Below, piece after piece: positions 26,763 through 37,200 of a DNA stretch of 64,000 nt. The stretch spans positions 124,001 to 188,000 of the forward strand of contig VXAU01003167.1 of assembly GCA_013399695.1 (NCBI GenBank), given 5' to 3'. Both the position numbers and the translations under genes were made by a program. Source of the stretch: Formicarius rufipectus. Its lineage: Eukaryota > Chordata > Aves > Passeriformes > Formicariidae. How positions within the stretch are numbered: the stretch's first letter is position 1; each line of letters starts with the position of its first letter. The notes below the pieces were generated by a model. It was not told where the DNA came from. It saw nothing but the letters and a program-made list of their open reading frames with translations, and did no database searches.

Positions 26763-28568
26763 GCTTTATCTTTGCCCAGTGTTAATTCCTGCGGGCTGTT
26801 TCTAGACAGGGGTTCCCAGAGGTTGGTCACATCCCTGTTTGGGCAATGTCCACAGTATTAGTGTCTACTATGCACAACCTGGGCACAACCCTCACCCTGC
26901 TCTTTTTACACAAGAGGGTCCTGAGAAGGAGGCCACAACTTCTTTCCAAGTTGAAGTACAGACACAACTACAGTGCTTAGGAAGTCTTATGTTGCCAGTA
27001 GTACTTCCTTTACTTCAGTTCAGGGCAGTCTGTTTACCAGAGTTTAGGCTTCCAACCCTGAAAATCATCACTATAGATGTCAATGAGATGAGGCAATATA
27101 TCTTCTTAAGTTCATTCTTTTCTCAGTTCTTGGAGAATGCACCAGCCAACACTGTGTTTTAAATCCAATGAAAATCCTGTATGTTCAAATTGCAAGGTCA
27201 GACGTAAGCTGTGAAATGCCAGAATTAATTTTGCCTCTACAGTCCTACTATGTCTCATTGTGCCTATGCATTAAAATGCCACAATTTACATAATTGCCAA
27301 CTGCTTCTGGGAATGCAGTGGTTTTGCAGCATTGGCTGTAGGCCTCGGGCTTGTCTGTTGTGGAAGGTATATTGTGAACAAGGCAGGGGAATTCAGGATG
27401 GTGGTTCTGGAGTTACACACAGTCTCCATTCCTGTGTTTTCTAACACTTGAGACTTAGGAGCTTGACTTTTCAAACTCACTATTCTTTTCAACAGATTTT
27501 TACACTTAATGTAAAACATGTTTCAACACACTCTGAGTTTTATTTATTGCTTTTGTTGTTGGACAAAGAGAAAAATCAGGTCTGAGTGAGGATTTTCTCT
27601 GGTAAAACAGAAAAAAAAATCAGCAAAAAGTCTTACAGTCTCAGGTTGGTTAAAAACCTGTTAAGGTTTGAATTAATTGAGCTTCTGAAAGAAATTTAAA
27701 ATAAAAAATCGTTATTTGGTAGAACTGCCTGTAATCTGTTCGGTGATCCTATCAGACAAACTTATCATAAGACAAGCTTGTCGAAGTCAAAAATATCCTG
27801 GAACTTGAACACCACCTTGATTTAATGAATTTCAACCAGACCTATTGAAGTCACTGTGGGACTGGAGCCTTTGCTTGTCTGAAGCAGCCTGACCTCATGC
27901 AAGTGGATGCTATGAGAGTTCTCAGCCAGCAGAACAGACTCTACTAAAAGCTCCCCCTTAAAATACAATCTGAGCTATCCTTAGATCCTGCAGCTTTTTA
28001 GCCATGTAGATCAAATCACTCATAATTAAACTGAAACAAAATGGCACATACTTTCAGGTCGTAGGGCAATGAGACCATATCTTTATCTGTAATGATGAAG
28101 ATAACACAGACTTCTTCTTCCTTTATGAGGTTCATAGTAGTAATGGATCATTTTGTAGTTAATGAAACAATATGCTTTCGATAATTGTTTTAAGTTGCCA
28201 GAAACATATTAGTCAAATTTCTTTTGGATTCTTTTTCACTTTACAATGCCCAAAAGCAGTCAACACAGATATTATCATGAAGCATTCACAAAATATATGC
28301 AGCCCCATGAACATGGTGATGTAAAAGTAGACTTAATTAGAAAAATATTACTTGGCTTCTGCTCTCATTAAAAGGATACTGACTTTTAAAATAATTTTAT
28401 TTAAATTCAAATTGTGAAATTAAATGCTTGAAATGTCTCAAGTAGGAAAAATCAAAGCTTCCTACACAAAATAGGAAACAAGACTTAGTAGTGTTGCTGG
28501 AATTTTAAGGCCTGGGATACAAATGGCTTCGACATAAGGCTACTTGGAAGTAGCTGGAAGTTTTCGGG

Positions 28569-28603
28569 GTTTGTTTACTTGTTGTTTGTTTTTGTTTTTT
28601 TTN
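28569..28603 (+). repeat. GTTT-rich tract ending in an ambiguous base
   Basis: A GTTT-type tract ends in T8 and a single N at 28603, the only ambiguous base in the window. It is probably a homopolymer-length uncertainty in the assembly. Confidence 0.85.
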
Positions 28604-29965
28604 AACTGTGGCAAAAATATCAGAGCCAAAATATTCAGCCTTCGAACTACTGTGATGATGCCTTCTAGAAATAGTTCTGCTGCTTTCAAATTTTTTAATT
28701 TTCATTATCCAGAACCCTTTGTTTGGCTACTTCTTCCCAAATCACTGTGGTTTTGTTCATGGAATAGAAAAACGGTGCATCATGAGACATGCAATGAATG
28801 ACAGAGGGAGGTCCATAATGAATAGAGATGTAACACAAACATTTCCAGTAATGAATGTAGCAACACATGCAAATAGGAACATTTTGGCCCATAGCGTTCT
28901 TATTTTTCCTCAAACGAAAGAATTTCTAAGTTCCTCTTGCTGGGACGGGATACAAGTCTAAGAAAAATGTCTCCTCATGAAGAAGGAAAATACAGGAAGG
29001 CATGTCTCATATATAACAACAAATCCTTCCATCCTGCAAAACCAGCACTTGATAGTACTTCATCTCCTCCCCTCTTAAGTGGGGTTGTACTGCTTTTATT
29101 AAAAGGCAAAAACCCCAAAAGTCATTCTTGTCCTTACAGAAAGCACTTCAGCTCCTTTGGATCATTGAAAAGATGTCATAATGGATGTGCTTTCAGATTC
29201 TTTTGCACCATTTGAAGGTGAGAGTATCTTCAAGGATTATTGCAAACTGTGTCACAGAGGCATTATGTGATATGGTTTGGGCAACTTAACTGCCAAGAGA
29301 CTACTACCAATCCTTTCTATTTATATACAAATATACTGTGTAATCTAAGCTGATCAGACTCAATGTATAAGGTATGGTCCAACTGAAAGTTAAGGAGAAA
29401 AAAAAGACTGCAACATAACTTTGCCAAGAAAAAGTGAAATATCTCTAAAATTCTTAAATGAAAATCTTAAGTCTCATCTGCAGGCACCATAATGGTACTA
29501 AGTCCCAAACCATATGGCTGGCCTTAATAGGCCTCCCAGGCTCCCACAGTGAATTCCACAATGCACCAAGTGTTTGGTAAATACTGAAGGGCTATAAGAC
29601 GACTCAGTTCTAGTTGGAACTTGTAGGCCCTCTTTGAACTAGCATTTCTCAGCTTCTCTGCTCATGTTGATGCTTTTGGGTTTATGAATCTCCAAGACTG
29701 ACTGTCCAAAATGCCTTGCATAAAACAGCTATCCATTGTCAGCAGCATCATCTGTGACAAATGCATTTCTGTTGAGAGTTTTATGTCTTTGTACCAAAAT
29801 GAGTTTGGTACTTTACTAGTTGTCCCTGTGTGCTCCATCTCATTATCCTTTATAAAGTGTAACAAGATGTGCAGCAAAAATGTTCAGTCCTTCATCAGAA
29901 AGCTGTATTTAGATCTCCTAAAAACAAAAAAGACTTTCTTTCCCCTCCAGGCTTTTCTTTCGGAC

Positions 29966-30037
29966 ATTTTTGTTTGTTTGTTTGTGTGTTTTGGTTTGGT
30001 TGTTTTGTTTGCTGAGGTTGTTTGGTTGGTTGTTTCT
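29966..30037 (+). repeat. GTTT-rich low-complexity tract
   Basis: Repeated GTTT with GGTTTGGTT variants on the plus strand, and no gene context. Similar tracts occur at 28569-28603 and 39031-39130. Confidence 0.85.
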
Positions 30038-31369
30038 GCCTTTTCTGTGTGGGTTTTTTCCTTTTCCTTTTTGTTCTGGTCATGTTGGAAAATTCCTGGA
30101 ATTTATGTCATAAACTTGACGGAGTGGTAACTGGTTTGCCTAATGTCTTTATTCTTTACAGGGCTCCCTCAACAGCTGAACTTCCTGTCTCACAAAGCAC
30201 CAGCCCATTTTTGATAAGCAAAATTACTCCTTCGCAAAGGGAATAATTTTAGTTGTGGTGCATCAAATGTTGCATTCAGAGAGAAAGTGCTATATTCCCT
30301 CTCAGGGAGCCTTTTTTTTCTGAATCATGTGAAGTTATTTACATACAACTATGCATTTGAGTCTGTGTGAGATGATATTTTCAATGAGCCTGAGAAATGT
30401 CTCTCTTATATGCAATAAAGGTTGCTGCAAGAAATGCACAGCCTTCTAGGAGGTAGAAGTTGGCCTTCCTGGCCCTATGACCCACACAGGAAAGCTTTCA
30501 GGTGGTTGACTGCCACAGGATACCGAGCACACAGCGTGACACAAGGAGCAGAGGGGTTGCCTCAGGAGTCGTTTACACTGCATACTCCCATCACTGTATT
30601 TCAGGCTAAAATTAAGCACAGCTGGGCTGCACATGGAGCAGGGACATGCATGTGCTCTCCCACAGCTGGGGAGCAGCATTGCCCCACAGTACTGGCCAGG
30701 GGGAAGATGGTGTGGCCTGGGCGTGCCAGCCATAGCTGTCCATTGCTGAATTGGGTGTGAGGGCTTGAGTGACAAAGGCAGGCTGCAGTGCCATTGAAAG
30801 CACTAGTCTTTTCATTAAAATCCTACTCTCCCTGGGTGAGTTCCTAGCAAGTGCTTGGGGTGTGTTTTTCAAACCATACAAACCGCACAGCAGGAAAAAA
30901 GTACTTGGATGTATGTCTTTGTTGGCTGTCTGTGGGCCCATATGTGAGGCAAATACTAATCTTGCACCATAACATTTTATTGTCTCACAGAAGGCAGATT
31001 GCTTCCACCCCCAGCCCATCCCTGCCCAAGCGGATAACTCTCAAAAAGAAAGTAGATGTTAAAAGCACACCAAGAGAAGGTTAATGACCAGTATCTAAAG
31101 GGATTAGAGCCTAATAAACAGTGCCTGATTACTTGTCAGTCATTTGTGCTGCTGGTACCCATTTCAGCCTCAGGTAATAAGCCCATCTTTTATTGAAAAT
31201 GCACTTTTTTTTTTTTTTTAATTAACCTACTGTCCCCAAAACTTCATCTTTTAGACACCTTCTCTATAGCGCTCTCAGTGTTGATACTTTTGTCTCTACA
31301 GTTCCACATGCCATTTGTATATGTTGACAAATACGTAATTTGCTCAGAAATATCTGTACATGCAGCAAG

Positions 31370-31780
31370 CTGTATGAGGAGCGTCTGATGTCACTTGGTC
31401 TGTTCAGTCTGGAGAAGAGGAGACTGAGGGAAGACCTCACTGCAGTCTACAATGTCTTCATGAGGGGGAGAGGAACAGCAGAGACTGATCTCTGCTCCGT
31501 GATGACCAGTGACAGAACCCAATGGAATGGCCTGAAGTTATGTCAGAGGAGTTTAGGTTGAGTGTTGGAAAAAGATTCTTCATCCAGAGAGTGGTTGGGC
31601 ACCGGAACAGGCTGCCCAGGGAAGTGGTCACAGCATCAAACGTGACAGAGTTCAAGAAGTGTTTGGACAATGGTCTTGGACACATGGTGTGACTTTTGGG
31701 GTGGTCCTGTGCAGGGCCAGGAGTTGGACTGAGTGATCCTTGTGGGTTCCTTCCAACTCAGCATATTCTGTGATTCTGTA
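31370..31780 (+). mobile_element. CR1 LINE 3' fragment (same subfamily as 37695 and 55124)
   Basis: It contains the CACTTGGTCTGTTCAGTCTGG block, CAGTGACAGAACCC and TCAAGAAGTGTTTGGACAA, and closes with GCATATTCTGTGATTCTGTA at 31761-31780. The remnant frame reads MSLGLFSLEKRRLREDL, the C-terminus of CR1 ORF2. Confidence 0.9.
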
Positions 31781-33107
31781 ACTGTCTTGTGTGTGTTGTG
31801 ATATGTTTAGGAAGAGACGCTTTTTCATACACCAGATCAGAGTGCAGTGCAGGGAAAACTGCTCAACTCGTGGTTTAAATCAAATCAGGATTAAAGTGGT
31901 TTTGTCTTTTTAACAAGGATATGCAATGATCCGGCAATCAACAAGGTCTATGCCAAGGATAAGTATCAGCAATACAACACATAAAACACAATAATAGATA
32001 CTTGCAAAGTATCAGTAAAGAGCTATAAACTTCTAAAGATCTCTTTATGACTAATCCTAAAGTCTCACACATACATAGCTGTGGGCTACAAGCACATATC
32101 CCTCTTCTGGGAAGTGTGTGTCCCCCTATTTCCACACACCTCCTGCAGGTACCTGTGAAACCCACATTTCAGGTATAGTTACATGTACCTATGCTCCTCC
32201 CTATGCTATTGTACGTATACAAGCACCCCTGCACACACCTGGGATGTGGATCCCTGATTGATGCACTCTGACCTGGCACTGGAAAGAGAGCCAGCACCAT
32301 CTGAGGTGAGGTGTCAGTGTCAAACCAGGCTTGACCGCTATTCTGTGTGTTCCTGTGTCTCTCTCCACCGATCTCAAACTTTCATCCTCCTTTTTCACTT
32401 CTTTTCAACCTCTTTACCAAGAAACCCTTGGTAGCTCCTGATTACCACTTAGTCAGGCTAAGTTGTCTGGAGCAAACTTAATCATTACTTAGCCCATTGA
32501 GACCAGTTTTGGTATTAGCCTGTTCATACATGCAGTTTACCCCCACTCATATTTGATGGCATCTCTTGAGCTCCAGCCCCTTTTGCTAGGCAGAGGTGGT
32601 ATGGGCTCCAGTGCAGTAGTGAAAACGTTGCCTCCCAATTCTGTCATTTGGGTGGGCTGCTCTTGGGAAAGGCACTTATCCCACCAACGGTGTCCACTGA
32701 GCACACTCCACCGTTTCAGATACGTGAAATCCTGTTAGATGATGTTGGTGACAGCAGGTGAGTCTCTCTCAGAGTTTGTAATAATGGCCCTAACATTTGA
32801 GCTGAATGGGCATATATTGCTTCTGATTTCCTGAAAATCTCAGTGGTCTTGGGAGTTTAAGAGTCTGTCTCCTGGTGTGAAAGAAGAATCTGTTTTTTTA
32901 AGAACGTTAAATTAAATAGAAGTGTGTTTCCCCAAAGAGCCAGCCATACAGGATACCTGGAGAACTAATGTTGAGGATGCTAAACGATTATTTTTTCTTC
33001 GATGTGGCATCAAAGTCCAGGAGTGATTCACTGGAGTTGAGTGTCTGTGCGAATACTACTTTCAAGGCAAAAAAACCAGCTCGAACCCCGGAGCAGCTGG
33101 AGGGAAC
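31781..33107. other. Proximal upstream region of FBXL7, no gene seen
   Basis: CpG-poor DNA lies between the CR1 at 31370 and the promoter island. No repeat is recognised. Proximal regulatory elements may lie here but none can be read from sequence alone. Confidence 0.55.
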
Positions 33108-33304
33108 GAGAAGTAAATGACCCGCCCGTGCGGCTTTCTTCTCCACACGGTGACTTGCTGCCAAGTCCCGTGAGTCGTCCGGAGCCGGGCGATGCGGCGG
33201 AGGTGCCCAGCCCGGACCGCCGGGCCCGTCGGTCGGAGGGACAGCCGTGCAGTGCCGCCCGGGTGGGGCTGTGCGAGACGCCCCTTCACCCATCGCGCTC
33301 CGGA

Positions 33305-33330
33305 GGGCCGGGGGGGCAGCGGGGCTGGGG
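33305..33330 (+). promoter_or_regulatory. G-quadruplex-type G-run cluster in the promoter island
   Basis: Four G runs of 3, 7, 4 and 4 bases are separated by loops of 2, 4 and 2 bases. This satisfies the usual G3+N1-7 pattern on the plus strand, about 800 bases upstream of the FBXL7 ATG. Whether it folds, and whether it lies in the transcript, is unknown. Confidence 0.5.
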
Positions 33331-33771
33331 CAGAGCTCGGCGAGCAGGAGCGCAGGGAGGCCAGGCTGGGGGCGGCCCCCGGGGAGCTCTGTAGGGACAA
33401 CAGGCAAGGCAGGGGGAGGAGAGCGGCTGGGGAGCCCCCGGGCCGGGCGCTGTGTCTTTAAAGGCCGGGACGGCTCTGGGCTCCATCCTCCCTCCCTGCC
33501 TCCATCCCCATTCCCTCCCTCCCCCGGCCCGGCGGCGCTGGGCGCCGGGAGGAGGCGCCTGCCGCTAACAAAAGTCTGCGGCAGAGGAGCTCCCCTTTCT
33601 CCCTCCCCAGGCAACAAGTGGCTGTGGGCGGCCTCCCGGCGGAGGCGGCGGCAGGGCTGTGAGGAGGAGCAGCGGGAGGAAGGCGGGAGCGGCGCTGAAG
33701 CATCGAAGGAGCCCCCAGCGCCGGCCACGGGCGGTGGAAGGAGAGCCCGGAGGCCCGTCCCGCTTGTGGAT

Positions 33772-33777
33772 TATAAA
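33772..33777 (+). promoter_or_regulatory. TATA-like hexamer inside the CpG island
   Basis: TATAAA lies about 330 bases upstream of the FBXL7 ATG, and is one of only a few AT-rich hexamers in the GC-rich core (another is TTTAAA at 33457-33462). If functional it would place a start near 33800 and give a leader of roughly 300 bases. CpG-island promoters often lack a working TATA box, so this is only a candidate. Confidence 0.3.
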
Positions 33778-33857
33778 CTGGAGTTGCCTCCCTTGCCCTG
33801 ACACCCCGGCTGGAAACCGAGACGGGGAGAGCGCCTCGATAAAACGCATTTTTGATT

Positions 33858-33910
33858 GCTTGTTTGTTTTTTTTTTTTGTTTTAATTTTTTAAAAAAATT
33901 TTTGTTAAGG
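33858..33910 (+). repeat. A/T homopolymer block inside the CpG island
   Basis: A T-rich run followed by T6, A7 and T5 interrupts the otherwise GC-rich island about 200-250 bases before the FBXL7 ATG. If the transcript starts upstream, the mRNA leader would carry a U-rich stretch followed by a U-A hairpin-prone segment. It may also be a poly(dA:dT) nucleosome-excluding element. Confidence 0.6.
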
Positions 33911-33974
33911 GTGGGGAAGGGAGGGCGTGGGCCACCCGAGAAGAAACGGGGAAAGTTACAAGGCTGCTTGGAGC

Positions 33975-33986
33975 ATGTCTCCGTGA
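33975..33986 (+). other. Minimal upstream ORF (3 codons plus stop) in the FBXL7 leader
   Basis: An ATG at 33975 reads Met-Ser-Pro and stops at TGA 33984-33986. It can act on translation only if transcription starts upstream of it. Such short frames allow ready reinitiation, so any effect is likely mild. Confidence 0.45.
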
Positions 33987-34056
33987 AAACCCTCGGGGTT
34001 CTTTCCCCTTCCCCCCCGGCCCCCCTCAGTGCCCCACTGCATCGCCCGCGGCAGCG

Positions 34057-34095
34057 ATGCTGAGCGGCGGCGTGGGAAAGCGGCGACGAGCATGA
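34057..34095 (+). other. Upstream ORF of 12 codons in the FBXL7 leader
   Basis: ATG at 34057 opens a frame reading MLSGGVGKRRRA and ends at TGA 34093-34095, ten bases before the FBXL7 ATG. Context is moderate (G at -3, C at +4). Its stop overlaps the next upstream ATG (34092) in an ATGA arrangement. The peptide is basic and has no recognisable family; a role would be regulatory through ribosome engagement. Confidence 0.5.
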
Positions 34096-34142
34096 AGCCG
34101 GCAGGATGGGCGCGAACAATGGCAAGCAGTACGGCAGCGAGG
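34092..34142 (+). other. Out-of-frame upstream ATG overlapping the FBXL7 start
   Basis: An ATG at 34092 with A at -3 opens a frame offset from FBXL7 by two bases. It contains no stop before the exon end and so runs over the authentic start codon and across the splice junction. Ribosomes starting here would miss FBXL7, so the site could lower its translation. Where the frame ends depends on exon 2, which is outside the window. Confidence 0.5.
34106..34142 (+). CDS. FBXL7: FBXL7 coding exon 1 (residues 1-12 plus first base of codon 13)
   Basis: Translation from 34106 gives MGANNGKQYGSE followed by a split G codon. This matches the N-terminus of vertebrate FBXL7, an F-box and leucine-rich-repeat protein of about 490 residues that recruits substrates to the SKP1-CUL1-F-box ubiquitin ligase; reported substrates include Aurora A and survivin. 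The F-box and LRRs are encoded by later exons that I do not see here. The start is supported by A at -3 and G at +4, by an in-frame TGA at 34061-34063, and by the absence of any other in-frame ATG between them. The exon ends at a G|GTGAGT donor (intron starts 34143), leaving the reading frame in phase 1 as expected for the codon that begins the next FBXL7 segment. The match is only 12 residues, but the string is distinctive and the CpG-island context fits a first exon. The symbol is recalled, not searched. Confidence 0.9.
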
Positions 34143-34148
34143 GTGAGT
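34143..34148 (+). other. Splice donor of FBXL7 exon 1
   Basis: The junction reads GAGG|GTGAGT, a full consensus U2-type donor. It falls one base into codon 13, so the intron is phase 1. The same boundary is an exact codon boundary (phase 0) for the overlapping upstream frame that starts at 34092. Confidence 0.85.
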
Positions 34149-34290
34149 TGGGGGGGCGGGAAGAGGGGCGCTAGAGGAGCAGCGGGAGCCGTCCCGGCCG
34201 GGCAGCGGGGGTGACCGGGTGAGGGGCGCCGCAGAGGGGTCCCGACTCTCGGGTCGGGACGATCCATGACACAATCCTCAGGCTCCCGCT

Positions 34291-37200
34291 GCGTTACGGC
34301 CCTTAAAAGCCCCTTATTTATTTATTTTTTTGTCGTCGGTCAGAGCTAAGTGCTGCCGCAGTTCACGCTGTTGGGGCAGCGGTGCGGCTTGCGATGCGAA
34401 GGCAGCTCAGGGGTTATGGCAGCAGTAACTTCGCTGAAAACTTGTAGAGCGCTCTTTGTAATCCTACTCTGCTCGTCTTTATATCCCAGGATCCTTATTT
34501 TATGCAGTATGGTATATGACTGCTTCCTGTCTGAACAGAAAGAAAAAAGTTAACCCCGGCAAGGGTTGGGGGGAGAGTTAATGTTCTCCAGCTGTTATCC
34601 ATAGATTGTACTCCTGTAATTTCGCTTCGGTGAAACTTTAGTGGGTTTGGTTTTAGATATACAGGGCCTGATTCGTTCTTGTGAAAACCTATTAGTCTCG
34701 CTGGAGTTGCATCAGGGATGAATTTCAGCTGCTTTGCTGCTAGTGTGAAGGACTACTGGAACAGTCAGCTGGTGTCAGGCAAACCAATGGCAAGTACAGA
34801 AAGTTTGTCTTCCTGCCAACTAGTTTTAAGCTTTCTTTACCTTTTAGCTGTCGTGTATATGTATTGCCCACCAAGTATTTAGGCAACTTTATCGGATATA
34901 TGGCTTTCCCTCGAAATATTGGGCAATCATATAGCATCCCCTCCCCCCCCCCGCCCCCCCCGGCCTTTATTTTTTTAATTGTTGAGAGTTTGTAGGTGGA
35001 GCGAAGGAGATGGTCTGGAGGTCTGCTCTATATTTTGGGAGTTGAGATGGCAATTGCCAAAGAATACACCTCTCATGTCCAAAATATGCATGAAGATTGT
35101 GAAAAGGAAAGGGGGAAAACACCGCTTTTAGAGCAGATTCCGCAGTTCCTTTAAGTTATTGCCAAAGGAGCTCTGCTTTCTGAAGAGTTGAAGTCAGAAG
35201 CCTTATGATAAAGATATTCTTGCTGTTGTGAGGTTTCATTCATTTGATGCCATCACTAGAATAACTTCTGCATAAATGAGGTGAACCTAGGGGTTACAAT
35301 CAAGGTCTCTTTGGATTCCAGCTGAAAGGGGAAATCTTGTGTTTTCCCCAGAGCTGAAAGGGTTCTCTTCACTTGCAAAAAATCATGTTGCTGAGGGATG
35401 TTTACCTTAGTGATAGGAAAGCGTGGATGCATCCCTGAGCTTTCTTGTGAATTCAGAAGACTGCTCACTTCAATAAATGTACAACTTTTGGGGAGGAATA
35501 TGACTGACACAGGCTTTTGCGACCCTTGATGAAATGAAGGAGAGCTTTACTGTTCCCAAACAACCTGATAGGAACTTTGGGGAAAAGCAGGATTGGTGTA
35601 ACTAGAGTGTCCCTAATAAATTCACCCCTCATTCCTTCCGAGTGGATATTGGGTCCTGGAAATGCAGACTACACGTGGCAAGTTAATTGTTGTAGTATAG
35701 ACCATTACCTGTGTTGAAAGGTAGAGGAGTGGTTTAACAAATAAATTAAAAAAAAAAAAAATTCTCGAATTCCATGGCCAAAACTTTGATCTTGCAGTTT
35801 AGGTAACTTGCCCAAGGCATCCTTAATGTTCTCACGGATCTGTGTTTCTTGGCAACTCTTATGCATCATCAGTTACTGAGAAACATTGAGAAGCTCATAT
35901 GCTACTTTCTTTCTGGCTGATGCAGGGGAGTACAAATCTAAAACTGGTAAAGGGAGGCCTTTCTTCTTAACCTACTCGTGCTTTTGGTGCCTTTGACAAT
36001 TGAACTGCTTCACTGCTGTAAAATTTGCTCTTTAATAGGAGGTGATTGTGATCCCTGGTGGAGAGATAGCACTCTGAGGGATCGCCCGGTTTCTGTGTGC
36101 TTTAAAAGAAACCTGAATATCTGGGTCGAAGTTCGTGGAGTGGCATCTGTGACGCATAGTTTTCAACACAGTGGGCTTTGTAGGATGATGTTGCACTGTG
36201 GTGTGCCATTGTAGGGATGGAGAAGAAGAGCTGAGCTTCTTGAATGCTGTTTTCTGTGTGCTGCTTGCTGATACCTTAGGTGAGTTTTCAGGAAGACAAC
36301 TGCAAATGGCTTTTAAAATGGCTGTTGTTTTTCACGCATTGTTCCCATCCTCTGTGGAACTGCAGAACATCAGTAATTTGCCCAAAATGCTTCTCATCTC
36401 AAAGCTGAAGAGATGCATTAGGGCAAGGATCATTCCTGCTCAAGTTACAACTTCTAATACAGGAGATAACCTTTAGTATTTGGACATTGTGTGTTATGTA
36501 GATTGCTACATTGTTATGCTTATCAGTACTAAAGAATACTTTTTAAAATTTTTCTAACTGCAGTGTGTGTAATAATTTCAGGCAGCTGAGCATTTGTGTT
36601 TAATCACATAAATTGCACTGTACTGCCTTTATTTGCTTTTCTAAAGCTTTATTGAATAGAGTTTTATTGGAAGTTTTTAAGATGGACAGGAGAGCTGGAT
36701 GTTTAAGGAGGCTAAATTATTTTGTTTACAGAGTCTGGTGAATAATTTCCAGCACCTTTGAATGTATTTGGTTTTTGTTAATTTCATTTTCTAAGGCAGA
36801 CTAAAACTTGCTCTGAATGAAGCTTAAATGTGAATGAAATTGCTTTTCTGAAAAATCATGTCATGCAGATGGAATATGAAAGCAACACTAATTAAAAAAT
36901 AAATAATTTTGTTTGCAGGAGTTTGCCTCTTAAAAAAAATAAACTACCAAATTCATGCTTTCTTAGTTTTCATATTGACAGTTAAAATACATTTTCTAAA
37001 GGAGATTTTTTAATGGAATTTTTCTCTTTACCTAAAAAATACATGGAACTTGAGATTTCAGGCTTGTTGTAGTGTGCATTAGATTCAGACTGAAGTGTTA
37101 AGTTAGTCTTTCTGAATATGTTCCAGCAGTTGTTTTTCAATAGTGCTACAGATGCTAATCACGACCAAAAAAACCATTTTATCATAGTGCAGTATTTGTA

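Larger units (their letters stand above)
26763..31369. other. Intergenic, no gene seen
   Basis: It holds GTTT-rich tracts at 28569 and 29966 and a GC-richer but unrecognised patch at 30430-30760. No coherent reading frame is present. Confidence 0.55.
33108..34290 (+). promoter_or_regulatory. CpG island / FBXL7 promoter and 5' leader region
   Basis: Base composition changes abruptly from AT-rich, CpG-poor flanks to a GC-rich, CpG-dense block at about 33.1 kb, fading around 34.29 kb after the first exon. GC-box-like and C/G-rich tracts are common. This is the usual form of a housekeeping or developmental gene promoter, and it directly abuts the FBXL7 start codon. The transcription start cannot be fixed from sequence. 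Long open frames on both strands here, such as one of 246 codons at 32988-33728 on the minus strand, are what high GC content produces by chance. Confidence 0.85.

Noticed and set aside
30446..31019. Overlapping 109-, 112- and 135-codon frames on both strands
   Set aside because: Mutual overlap on both strands in a mildly GC-richer patch is expected by chance; sequences are Cys/Ser/Pro-rich and unfamiliar.
32988..33728. 246-codon open frame on the minus strand across the CpG island
   Set aside because: GC-rich islands give long stop-free frames by chance. The translation is Pro/Arg/Ala/Ser-rich low complexity, with no family resemblance.
33247..33801. 184-codon plus-strand open frame in the CpG island
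   Set aside because: Same compositional artefact. It is in promoter/leader sequence and does not join FBXL7 in frame.
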